DNA from: Bacteroidota bacterium
GTDB taxonomy: Bacteria > Bacteroidota > Bacteroidia > UKL13-3
Length of the DNA stretch: 64,000 bases
Assembly: GCA_027488905.1 (NCBI GenBank)
Contig: JAIYAT010000020.1
Span: 182,490-246,489 of the forward strand
Reading direction: 5' to 3'
Below are positions 57,501-64,000 of this stretch, piece by piece. The notes beneath the pieces are model-generated. The model did not search any database, had not been told where the DNA came from, and saw only the letters and a program-made list of their open reading frames with translations. Each line of letters starts with the position of its first letter. Positions within the stretch are counted from its first letter, which is position 1. The translations under genes were made by a program, and so were the position numbers.

Positions 57501-60500
57501 TAATACTTGCACTGCCAGTTCCATCTAAGTAGATGGTTCTATTTTGAGCAGTAACAATAGGTCTAATGGTATCTAAAACGAATACATTTAAATTGGTTGA
57601 GTTTGAATTATTTGCGGCATCAGTTACCGTTAAACTTACTGTATTATTTCCTAGGTTGTTGCAGTTAAACGAACTTGTATTAATAGTTCTTCCTACTATA
57701 CTGCAATTATCAGAACTTGCACTATCTGCCATGGCAGCTGTTATGGTAGCATTACCTAATGCATTTAGATAAACAGTAAGATTTCTTGGACGAGCTACAG
57801 GGTTCGTATTATCTGTTACAGTTACCGTTGCGTTGCCCACAGCAGTATTTCCATTTGCATCCACCGCTGTAAGTGTTATGTTATTAACACCTAAATCAGA
57901 ACAACCAAAAGTTGATTTACTTAAGGTTAGGCTACTAATACCACAATTATCAGAGCTTCCATTATTTATTTGAGAAGCGATAATGGTGGCTGTACCTGTG
58001 CTGTTAAGATTCACATTGATGTTTTGTGTTACAACCAAAGGCTTGATGGTATCAAAAACAGATACTATCACATTGGCTGTATTAGAATTTCCGCTTTGAT
58101 CTTGAACTGTAAATGAAATTGTATTGTTTCCTAAACTACTGCAATTAAATGTGGCCTGGCTAATCACCCTGCTAGTGATGGTACAATTATCTGTGCTGGC
58201 ACTATCCAACATACTTGGATTGATTACCGCGCTACCATTTGCATTTAAGTAAACAGAAATTCTAGCTTTTGGACGAGCTACCGGCGCTATTGGATCAAAC
58301 ACAACTACATCAGTTGTTTTTGAGTTAGTGTTTCCATTAACATCAGTAATAGTTAAAGTAACAGGAGTAATGCCAATATGTGAACAATTAATAGTTAAAG
58401 GAGAAATACTCATAGAAGCAATTCCACAATTGTCTGAACTTCCATTGTTAAACATGGTTGTGGTTAGTGGAATGCTTGCAGAAGCGTTTAAATATAATAC
58501 TATGCCATTATTCACATTAACTGTAGGCTTAATACTGTCTATAACGGTAACTAATGCATTTGATGAATTCACATTTCCATTAACATCGGTAATGGTTAAG
58601 GTTACATTATTTGACCCAATATTAGTGCAATTGAAATTGGTTTTGCTCAAGACATAACTTTGAATTCCACAGTTATCGGTACTTCCATTGTTAACGTTTC
58701 CTACATTTATAATTGCATTACCAGACGCGTCTAAATATGCCGTATAAGGCTTAGTTATTACAATTGGCTTAATGGTATCTAAAATAGTAACCGTAGCATT
58801 TGCCGTATTAACATTTCCAATCAAATCGGTTACAGTTAAGGTAATTGTATTTAAATTAACGTTGGTGCAATTGAAACTGGTTTTGCTTAACAAACGCGAA
58901 GCTATGCCGCAATTATCCGAACTGCCATTATCAATATCATTCACAACAATACTAGCGTTTCCAGTTGCATCTAAATACTTAGTAACATTTTTAGTAATAA
59001 CAGTTGGTAAGGTAGTATCCTGAACAGTAATCTTAACAGCAGCAGAAATATTTGCAGAACAAACTCCGGCACTTACTGTTCTTCTATACCAAATTGTAGC
59101 AGGCAATGAAGCAGGTGCATAACTAATGGCATTGTTTGTGCCGCTTGCAGGAGCAAATCCAGCACTTGCACTCACTGTGCTACTTTCCCACAAATAGGTG
59201 AATGTACTATTTCCACCAATAGCATTTGAACCAGATAAGGCAGTTGGGATAGCATTATGACAAATGGTTTGAGCCGAACCAATTGTATTATTTGTAATTA
59301 AAGGATTAACAATTACAGCAATGGCAGGACTAGTATTACTTGAACAAACACCGGCACTAACAGTTCTTCTATACCATGTGGTAGAAGTGAGCGCACCAGC
59401 ATTGTAATTGATGGTATTATTAACCCCAGTAGCTGCAGTAAAACCGTCGCTATTACTAGTTGTGCTACTTTCCCATAAATAAGTAAAAATGCCATTACCT
59501 CCAGAAGGTGTTGATCCTACAAATCCACTTGGAGTACCTCCTGTACAAATTGTTTGATTACCAGTAAGGGTATTTGCAATAATTTCAGGATTAACTGTAA
59601 CAGAATAAATTGGCGATGTGCTTGCACATCCTGTGGCATTAACAGAATCGTAAGCAGTTATTGTGCCTGTTCCAGCATTTGTCCACAGAACAGAAATACT
59701 TGCTGTTCCTTGTCCACTTGTGATATTTCCACCTGAAACTGTCCATTTATATGTTCGACCAGGATTAGCTACAATTGAATAAGTATGAGTTGTATTATTA
59801 CAAGCTGTTGAGGTTCCAGAAATGCTTGGTGTTGGATATTCATTTACATCCACATTGAAAGGAGCAGTTGTTGTTTTGCAACCACCAGCAAGAATTGAAT
59901 CTGTAACTGTTAAAGCACCTACTCCTACGTTAGTCCAATTTACAGTAATATTATTAGTTCCTAAACCACTTGTAATATTACCTCCAACAACATTCCAAAT
60001 AAATGCACTACCAGCATTAAACGGCGTTGAATAATTAGCACTATTATTTTCGCAAATACTAGAAACACCAGTAATTACTGGACTAGGACTATTGTTAATA
60101 CTTACAGAGAATAAGTTACTTAAAGTTGCGCATCCCGTTGCGTTAACAGAATCTGTTACGATTACAGAACCTACACCAGGGGCAGCCCAATTAATACTCA
60201 CAGTATTGCTGCCTTGTCCACCTGCAATAACGCCACCTGTTGCTTCCCATTTATAGGTTCTTCCAGGGTTATTAGGTGTACTAAAAGTAGTTGAAGAAAA
60301 CGAACATACCGTATTTGAGCCACTTACTACTGGAGATGGGTATGGATTTTTAGTTACTGTAAAAGCTGATGTAGTAACTGCACAACCCGTAGCATTCACA
60401 GAGTCATTTACTGTAACTGTGCCTGCACCTGAAGCATCCCAGTTAACCGTTATCGAAGCTGTTCCTTGCCCAGCGGCAATGGTACCACCAGAAACAGCCC

Positions 60501-63500
60501 AAGTATAGCTGCGACCAGGGTTTGAAGGTGTGCTATAGTTAGTGCTATTGTTTTCACAAATGCTTGCCAAACCGCTAATAGCAGGAGTTGGATAAGCATT
60601 AACTTGTGCAATGCTAGCTGAGCTGGTATTCGTAGGACAAACGCCAGCACTTACTACCCTGCGGAACCAAGTAGTTTGCGTTAGAACTCCTGGAGCATAA
60701 TTGGCATTAGTGTTTGCACCGCTGGCTGCAGTAAATCCGCTTGTTGCACTTGTAGTGCTACTCTCCCATAAATATGTAAAACTGCTATTTCCACCTACAG
60801 GAACAGATCCAACAATATCTGCTGTAGCAGTGCCCAAACAAACTTGAGAAGGAACAGAAATTGTGTTACTTGCAATTACAGGATTTACTGTTACCTCAAC
60901 CACACCACTTATTAAAGGAGCGCAATCTCCTGAACTTACTACCCTTCTATACCAGGTAGTTTGTGTAAGTGAGCTTGGTGAGTAATCAATTGAATTACTG
61001 CTTCCAGTTGCATTAGTAAACCCTAGCGTTGAACTCGTAGTGCTAATTTGCCATTGATAGGTGAGCGGACCATTTCCTCCTTGAGGAGTTGAACCAATTA
61101 GCGTGCTTGGGATTGAACCAGTACAAATAGTTTGTACTCCAGAAATAGAATTGCTGCTTATTACAGGAGTAACCATAACTTCTATTGCAGCACTAGTATT
61201 TGTAGCACAATCACCTGAACCGACTACCCTTCTATACCAAGTAGTAGTGGTTAAAGCAGAAGGTGCTAAATAGTTAGCTTGATTATTGGTTCCAGAAGCA
61301 GCACTAAATCCTGAAGAAGCGCTTGTAGTGCTGCTTTCCCATGTATAAGTATATGCACCATTACCTGCAGTTGGTGTGCTACCTATTAAACCAGCAGGAA
61401 TTGAGCCAGAACAAATAGTTTGAGCTCCAGAAATAGAATTATTGGCGATGACAGGAGTAATATTAACAGGGTAATTAGGTGTTGTGGTTTTACAACCAGT
61501 TGCCAACACGCTATCACTAACCGATAGGCTTGCAGCGCCTGAAGCACCCCAAGTTACATTGATAGATGCACTTCCCTGACCTGAATTAATTGTACCACCT
61601 GAAATCGACCATTGGTATGAGCGACCTGCATTCAAAGGTGTACTATAGGTTGTGGTAGCCCCAGCACAAACTGTTGCATTACCGCTAATTAAAGGCGTTG
61701 GATAAGGATTTATACTAATATCATAAGCGGCGGTTGTAGTTTTACATCCTGTAACATTAACAGAATCAGTAACCCTTAAAGTTCCATTGCCTGCTGAACC
61801 CCATAAAACAGAAATACTATTTGTTCCTTGTCCAGATGAAATAGTTCCTCCTGTTACAACCCAAGTATAAGACCTTCCAGAATTACTTGGTGTAGAATAA
61901 GTTGAAGAATTATTTTCACAAATACTGGTAACACCACTAATTACTGGTGTAGGGTTAGCAAAAGTATTGATAGCATAAGGTGCAGTGGTTGTTTTACATC
62001 CACCAGATACAATAGAATCAGTAACTACTAAGGTGCCAGCCCCCAAATTAGGCCATTCAACAGAAATAGAATTTGTACCAAGGCCACTAGTTATTGTACC
62101 ATTTGTAACCTGCCATCTATATATACTTCCAGAATTAAATGGAGTGTTATAGGTTACAATTTGGTTTTGGCATGTTATAGATGCGCCAGTAATAACTGGA
62201 TTTGGATTACTTAATATAGAAACACTATATAGCGGTGTTGTAGTTTTACATCCAGTAATATTAACGCTATCAGAAACTACAACATTTCCTGAACCTGGAG
62301 AGCCCCAGTCAACTGTAATACTAGCAGTACCTTGACCTCCTGTTATAGTGCCACCGACTACATTCCACACATAAGTTCTACCAGCATTGGAAGCAATGCT
62401 ATAGGTGGCTGATGAATTGGCACAAACTGAATTTGACCCAGCAATTACAGGTGTTGGAAACGGATTTACCACTGCCTGAGTTGCGCTTGAATTATTAGAT
62501 GGACATACACCTGCGCTTACAACCCTTCTGAACCAAGTTGTAGTTGTTAATACTCCTGGAGCATAATTTTCACCCGTATTGGTTCCTGCAGCAGCAGAAA
62601 ACCCTGCACTAGCACTGGTTGTGCTGCTTTCCCACAAATAAGTGATGGTTCCATTTCCGCCAGTTGCAATTGAACCTGTTATAGCCGTAGGAGTACCTCC
62701 GGTACATACTTCATTGGTTCCAGAAATTGTATTATTACTAATATTAGGATTAACCGTAACTTCAATAGCCGAAGTTGTAATAGATACACAAACTCCTGCT
62801 GAAACTGTTCTTCTAAACCATGTGGTTTCAGTTAAGGAGCTTGGAGAATAATTTATAGCATTGTTTGTTCCACTTGCGGCATTAAAGCCTGCGCTTGCAC
62901 TAGTAGTGCTTGATTCCCATGTATAGGTATAAGTGGCATTGCCACCTGTTGGTATTGAACCTATTAAAGTTGCAGGTGTTGAACCAGTACAAATAGTTTG
63001 GGCAGAACCAATAGTATTTGAAGCAATTAAAGGATTAACTGTTATCTCAATAGGGGAGCTAATATCATTTGAACAAACCCCACTAGAAACAACTCTTCTA
63101 AACCAAGTGGTTTGAGTTAAGGCAGTTGGGCTATAATCAGAAGTATTATTTGTACCTAAAGCAGTGGTAAATCCAGCACTAGCACTCGTAGTGCTCATTT
63201 CCCACGAATAGGTGAAGCTTCCATTTCCTCCAACAGGTATACTTCCAGATAATGCAGTTGGCGTTGACCCTGTACAAATAGTTTGAGCAGAGCTTATCGT
63301 ATTATTAGTAATATTTGGTTCAATAGTAATTTCTATGGCACTAGAGATTACTGGAGCACAATCACCTGAACTTACAACTCTCCTATACCAAGTGGTTGTT
63401 GTTACACCTACAGGAGTATAATCAATTGCTGTATTAGGACCTGCTGCTGCGGTAAATCCTGCACTAGCACTGGTTGTGCTGCTTTCCCATAAATAAACAA

Positions 63501-64000
63501 AAGGGCCATTTCCGCCAGAAGGGTTTGAACCCATTAAAGGCGCTGGTAATGAACCTGAACAAATAGTTTGTGAACTACTTATTGTATTTGAACTAATTAC
63601 TGGTGTTACAGTTACTTCAATAGCGCCACTAATATTTGCTGCGCAAATACCAGCACTAACTGTTCTTCTAAACCAAGTGGTCTCAGTTAAGACTCCTGGA
63701 GTAATACTGGCCGTATTGCTTGTTCCACTTGCAGTTGCAAAGCCAGAAGTGGCACTAGTAGTTGAACTTTCCCACAAATAGTTAAAGTTACCATCTCCTC
63801 CAGCTGGTGTTGAACCAACAATTATGGTTGGAGTTGAACCACTACAAATAGTTTGGATACCTGTAATATTGTTGTTCGAAATGATTGGATTAACTGTTAT
63901 TTGAACTGCAGTGCTTGTATCTGCTCCGTTTGCAGATAAAACTATGCGCTTATACCAAATTGTGCTTGCCAATGTGCCAGGCGTATAATTGATTCCTGAA
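51562..64000 (-). CDS. Giant modular T9SS-secreted adhesin (N-terminus beyond window)
   Basis: 4145 residues visible; the frame is open to base 64000, so start and signal peptide are missing. Order from the N-terminus: ten full (plus one partial) ~92-residue Ig-like modules of type A (QTIC ... YLWESSTTSASAGF ... WFRRVVSAGVC) and eight ~83-residue PKD-like modules of type B (VCENNSSTYSTPSNSGRSYTWVV ... TDSVNVTGC), arranged A5-B4-A3-B4-A2. Then come 27 ~80-residue HYR-like modules of type C (DTIKPxxxxxNxTVYLNxxG ... SSDNCGI ... FNC), one true HYR domain (DIIVGFCNDRVVYNNPTASDNCS), two short Ig-like domains, and a T9SS type-A sorting domain starting VYPNPTA. Likely a long surface filament for adhesion or gliding, like SprB-class proteins. 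Ligand unknown. Confidence 0.93.
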   Translation of the reverse strand, partial: SGINYTPGTLASTIWYKRIVLSANGADTSTAVQITVNPIISNNNITGIQTICSGSTPTIIVGSTPAGGDGNFNYLWESSTTSATSGFATASGTSNTASITPGVLTETTWFRRTVSAGICAANISGAIEVTVTPVISSNTISSSQTICSGSLPAPLMGSNPSGGNGPFVYLWESSTTSASAGFTAAAGPNTAIDYTPVGVTTTTWYRRVVSSGDCAPVISSAIEITIEPNITNNTISSAQTICTGSTPTALSGSIPVGGNGSFTYSWEMSTTSASAGFTTALGTNNTSDYSPTALTQTTWFRRVVSSGVCSNDISSPIEITVNPLIASNTIGSAQTICTGSTPATLIGSIPTGGNATYTYTWESSTTSASAGFNAASGTNNAINYSPSSLTETTWFRRTVSAGVCVSITTSAIEVTVNPNISNNTISGTNEVCTGGTPTAITGSIATGGNGTITYLWESSTTSASAGFSAAAGTNTGENYAPGVLTTTTWFRRVVSAGVCPSNNSSATQAVVNPFPTPVIAGSNSVCANSSATYSIASNAGRTYVWNVVGGTITGGQGTASITVDWGSPGSGNVVVSDSVNITGCKTTTPLYSVSILSNPNPVITGASITCQNQIVTYNTPFNSGSIYRWQVTNGTITSGLGTNSISVEWPNLGAGTLVVTDSIVSGGCKTTTAPYAINTFANPTPVISGVTSICENNSSTYSTPSNSGRSYTWVVTGGTISSGQGTNSISVLWGSAGNGTLRVTDSVNVTGCKTTTAAYDISINPYPTPLISGNATVCAGATTTYSTPLNAGRSYQWSISGGTINSGQGSASINVTWGASGAASLSVSDSVLATGCKTTTPNYPVNITPVIANNSISGAQTICSGSIPAGLIGSTPTAGNGAYTYTWESSTTSASSGFSAASGTNNQANYLAPSALTTTTWYRRVVGSGDCATNTSAAIEVMVTPVISSNSISGVQTICTGSIPSTLIGSTPQGGNGPLTYQWQISTTSSTLGFTNATGSSNSIDYSPSSLTQTTWYRRVVSSGDCAPLISGVVEVTVNPVIASNTISVPSQVCLGTATADIVGSVPVGGNSSFTYLWESSTTSATSGFTAASGANTNANYAPGVLTQTTWFRRVVSAGVCPTNTSSASIAQVNAYPTPAISGLASICENNSTNYSTPSNPGRSYTWAVSGGTIAAGQGTASITVNWDASGAGTVTVNDSVNATGCAVTTSAFTVTKNPYPSPVVSGSNTVCSFSSTTFSTPNNPGRTYKWEATGGVIAGGQGSNTVSINWAAPGVGSVIVTDSVNATGCATLSNLFSVSINNSPSPVITGVSSICENNSANYSTPFNAGSAFIWNVVGGNITSGLGTNNITVNWTNVGVGALTVTDSILAGGCKTTTAPFNVDVNEYPTPSISGTSTACNNTTHTYSIVANPGRTYKWTVSGGNITSGQGTASISVLWTNAGTGTITAYDSVNATGCASTSPIYSVTVNPEIIANTLTGNQTICTGGTPSGFVGSTPSGGNGIFTYLWESSTTSNSDGFTAATGVNNTINYNAGALTSTTWYRRTVSAGVCSSNTSPAIAVIVNPLITNNTIGSAQTICHNAIPTALSGSNAIGGNSTFTYLWESSTVSASAGFAPASGTNNAISYAPASLPATIWYRRTVSAGVCSANISAAVKITVQDTTLPTVITKNVTKYLDATGNASIVVNDIDNGSSDNCGIASRLLSKTSFNCTNVNLNTITLTVTDLIGNVNTANATVTILDTIKPIVITKPYTAYLDASGNAIINVGNVNNGSTDNCGIQSYVLSKTNFNCTNIGSNNVTLTITDVNGNVNSSNALVTVIDSIKPTVNVNNGIVLYLNASASIPLTTTMFNNGSSDNCGIASMSISPLTINCSHIGITPVTLTITDVNGNTNSKTTDVVVFDPIAPVARPKARISVYLNANGSAVINPSMLDSASTDNCTITSRVISQATFNCSSLGNNTISFTVQDQSGNSNTANVIVSVFDTIKPLVVTQNINVNLNSTGTATIIASQINNGSSDNCGISSLTLSKSTFGCSDLGVNNITLTAVDANGNTAVGNATVTVTDNTNPVARPRNLTVYLNALGNATITAAMADSASSDNCSIVGRTINTSSFNCNNLGNNTVSLTVTDAANNSNSTNLNVFVLDTIRPIVTAQNRTIYLDGTGSASITAAMVNNGSTDNCAITSLVLSKTSFNCNNLGANTVTLTGTDASGNFRTVNAIITVSDTTKPMLAVNSTVNLYLNASGTATLTTAMVNNGSSDNCSITNLLLSKTAFTGADLGNNIVTFTATDASSNSRNTTVTVVVIDSVRPTAIAQNITAFLNTSGTVTVTASQVNNGSTDNVGTLILSLSQTNFSCANLGTNNVTLTVTDGSGNFRTASAIVTVADTIRPVVVAQNRTIYLGGAGSASITAAMVNNGSTDNCAITSLVLSKTSFDCSNLGANTVTLTGTDASGNFRTVNATITVSDTTKPMLAVNSAVNLYLNASGTATLTTAMVNNGSSDNCSIASMLLSQTTFTCAQSGTNNVMFTVTDANNNSSSTSITVNVVDSVKPIARPRNLTIYLNASGTASLTAAMADSASTDNCGITNRSISSTSFNCSNIGNNTLTLTVTDASSNSHQVNFNVNVRDTVKPIAIAQNLTTYLSASGTASITPAMVNNGSSDNCSTINLGLNLSSFTCANIGSNQVILTVTDANGNFRTANATITVLDTIKPVVNVNNSITLFLGASGTASLTTAMVNNGSTDNCGIGSLSLSQTTFTCANRGNNSVNFTVNDVNSNSRTVVINVTIADTTKPVARPRNMVVYLSATGLATITATQADSASTDNCGINSRLLSNSIFNCSTLGNNTIGLTVADVTGNSHTANFNVLVLDTVRPIAIAQNVTAYIGSNGVATATAAMVNNNSNDNCGTVSLSLNQTNFTCANIGSNPVILTVTDANGNFRTANATVSVLDTVKPMIQINGVVNLYLNASGIATLTTAMVNNGSSDNCAIANITLSKTNFTSADLGSNSATFTAFDASNNSRAANFSVIVIDTVRPIAIAQNVTAYLNGAGTATLTAAQVNNGSTDNVNIASLVLSQTAFNCSDIGQNNVTLTVTDISGNFRSANAVVTILDTIKPLLTAANATVYLNTLGVATITSAQVTGSTSDNCGTPSISLSNSNFTCANIGSNQVNITATDASSNARTAISNVTVLDTIRPTAIVNSIVNLYLNASGTATLTTGMVNNGSTDNCAITGLTLSKTAFTGSDLGANAVLFTLTDASSNSRGVTITVNVIDSVRPIAIAQNVTAYLSGTGVATITPSQVNNGSTDNVGIANLSLSQSSFTCANLGTNTVTLTVSDVSGNFRTANATVTILDTIKPLASVNNLTVYLNAIGNASITAAQVNAGATDNCSVASVTLSKSSFDCTNLGANNISMSVADASGNIRNVGAIITVLDTMKPVASINNMINLYLNTSGTATLTTAMVNNGSSDNCGISNFALSKTSFTGADLGSNQVNFTITDNSSNARIVGLTVNVLDTVRPIAIAQNRTIYLDVNGNATVTAAQVNNGSTDNVGVTGLSISKSNFNCSDLGLNQITLTVSDVSGNFRIVNANITVVDSIKPIVAAKNLTVYLNSNGAASITESLANNGSTDNCGVPSLSLNKSSFDCTNLGINNVSLTARDGSNNASTANFTVTVMDTLKPTVFVNNNYTIYLNSSGTASLTANEVDAGSIDNCAIANRSISKSSFDASNLGANIITFTATDASGNFKTSNVTIIVRDSMVPIIKAKNITVYLGSNGNANINATLIDDGSTDNVGIVNRLISKSFFNCQETGVNPIIYTIRDVSGNEASTLVNITVADTTRPTIAFQPKDIIVGFCNDRVVYNNPTASDNCSNVAVTQIAGLASGSVFPIGATVNTFELADPSGNKITHSFTVVVIPETVIDTFPDVEICADNSAIDFSQGFANLTFSGTGIAKDKKTFDPSLSGSGNFLITAMFLDSMGCVSTGVFNVVVNRVPEKPVIVRLSASQLGADQTYDFYQWYRNNQPIANANSRTYNVSQSGVYGLVVRNKSGCINGSDPYALGVALGGSSVLKDKDLFNVYPNPTAAKFYIELKGITSKGTSVTIMDITGKEVETFEAHSDLMEMDSYSFAAGTYYVRISNGERVLIKPIVIVK
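56492..56820 (-). repeat. Recent duplication in the adhesin, copy 1 (modules 10-11)
   Basis: Near-identical to 57215-57543 at a shift of 723 bp, exactly three modules. The same codons are kept over long stretches (for example TTTACCATTGCGGTAGTTAA in both), so the duplication or conversion is recent compared with the neighbouring modules. Confidence 0.85.
57215..57543 (-). repeat. Recent duplication in the adhesin, copy 2 (modules 7-8)
   Basis: Partner of 56492-56820. The two copies differ by scattered single-base changes. Direct repeats of this length can recombine, so module number may vary between strains. Confidence 0.85.
59023..64000 (-). repeat. Alternating blocks of type-A (Ig-like) and type-B (PKD-like) modules
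   Basis: From high to low coordinate: A modules about 62465-64000, four B modules about 61465-62460, three A modules about 60605-61460, four B modules about 59570-60600, two A modules about 59023-59570. The block order suggests duplication of an A-B4 super-unit. Each A and B module keeps a cysteine near each end. Confidence 0.85.

Larger units (their letters stand above)
52515..59022 (-). repeat. Tandem array of 27 type-C modules (~241 bp each)
   Basis: 27 in-frame ~80-residue modules, each starting D-T/S-x-x-x-P and containing YLN-SG and DNC...FxC landmarks. A higher-order period of three modules (~723 bp) is visible. Five adjacent pairs (modules 8/9, 17/18, 20/21, 23/24, 26/27) lack the second and first cysteine respectively. 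Confidence 0.92.

Noticed and set aside
52204..57772. Series of plus-strand ORFs of 60-141 codons at regular spacing opposite the adhesin
   Set aside because: They repeat with the adhesin module period, their products are mutually similar low-complexity Leu/Val-rich strings, and they vanish where the modules change. They are antisense shadows of the repeat array.
52515..64000. Regular repeats considered as a CRISPR array or non-coding satellite
   Set aside because: The period is about 241-280 bp, the reading frame stays open throughout, and variation follows protein-module logic. There are no short identical repeats with unique spacers.

Overview
The window is a 64-kb piece of an AT-rich Bacteroidota chromosome (GC by eye about 35-40 %). 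The main evidence is a gliding-motility gene (gldC), four proteins that end in type IX secretion (T9SS) type-A sorting domains, a TonB receptor/DUF4249 pair, DUF3109 and DUF6428 proteins, almost no Shine-Dalgarno sequences, and promoter boxes of the TTTG / TAnnTTTG type. I cannot place it below phylum, although it looks like a gliding, T9SS-bearing lineage. No rRNA, tRNA, CRISPR array, prophage or insertion sequence was recognised.

Layout. 1-2108: minus-strand arsenic operon arsR - DUF6428 - ArsC-like phosphatase - ACR3 efflux pump (cut by the window edge), with a palindromic operator over its promoter. 2158-11668: a secreted NHL-repeat protein, an SDR epimerase, alaS, a plus-strand operon (M23 peptidase, MerR regulator, gldC, DUF985 cupin), and a family-92 glycosyltransferase. 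11764-21863: a 2028-residue alpha-2-macroglobulin-like protein carrying carboxypeptidase-regulatory and TonB-plug-like modules, then clpB, then an outer-membrane-type protein with a hairpin terminator. 22254-22902: a MntA/HepT toxin-antitoxin pair. 23519-28277: a class I aminotransferase with heptose kinase, a CocE/NonD hydrolase and a DUF3109 protein. 28391-32769: a six-gene plus-strand cluster (ECF sigma, membrane protein, Spy/CpxP-like, MbnP-like, MbnH-like dihaem, YHYH protein) that looks like a copper-handling and envelope-stress module. 32819-42430: rlmN; a tightly overlapping minus-strand operon pruA - ribD - EamA - yigZ - metalloprotease; and panB - rluA-like - serine hydrolase. 42533-49978: a lipoprotein, dnaK behind a very good sigma-54 promoter match, the minus-strand set dcd - TonB receptor - DUF4249, and a conserved hypothetical gene. 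50049-64000: an OmpA-family protein behind a giant repetitive T9SS adhesin (more than 4,140 residues visible, N-terminus outside the window).

Two signals go beyond ordinary annotation. First, a directional 12-bp word, GGTTTGAACCAA, is scattered over the window on both strands. Its 10-bp core occurs 22 times and the 9-mer TTGAACCAA about 34 times, where base composition predicts about 0.1 and 0.8. It is read in several different codon frames, lies between genes, and as an inverted pair forms a transcription terminator. This resembles a DNA-uptake-sequence or HIP1-type genome-wide motif, which I do not know from Bacteroidota. Second, the giant adhesin has 27 tandem ~80-residue modules with two cysteines each. 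Five adjacent module pairs have lost the two cysteines in a strictly complementary way, on a three-module period, which suggests inter-module disulfides or a conserved three-module unit.
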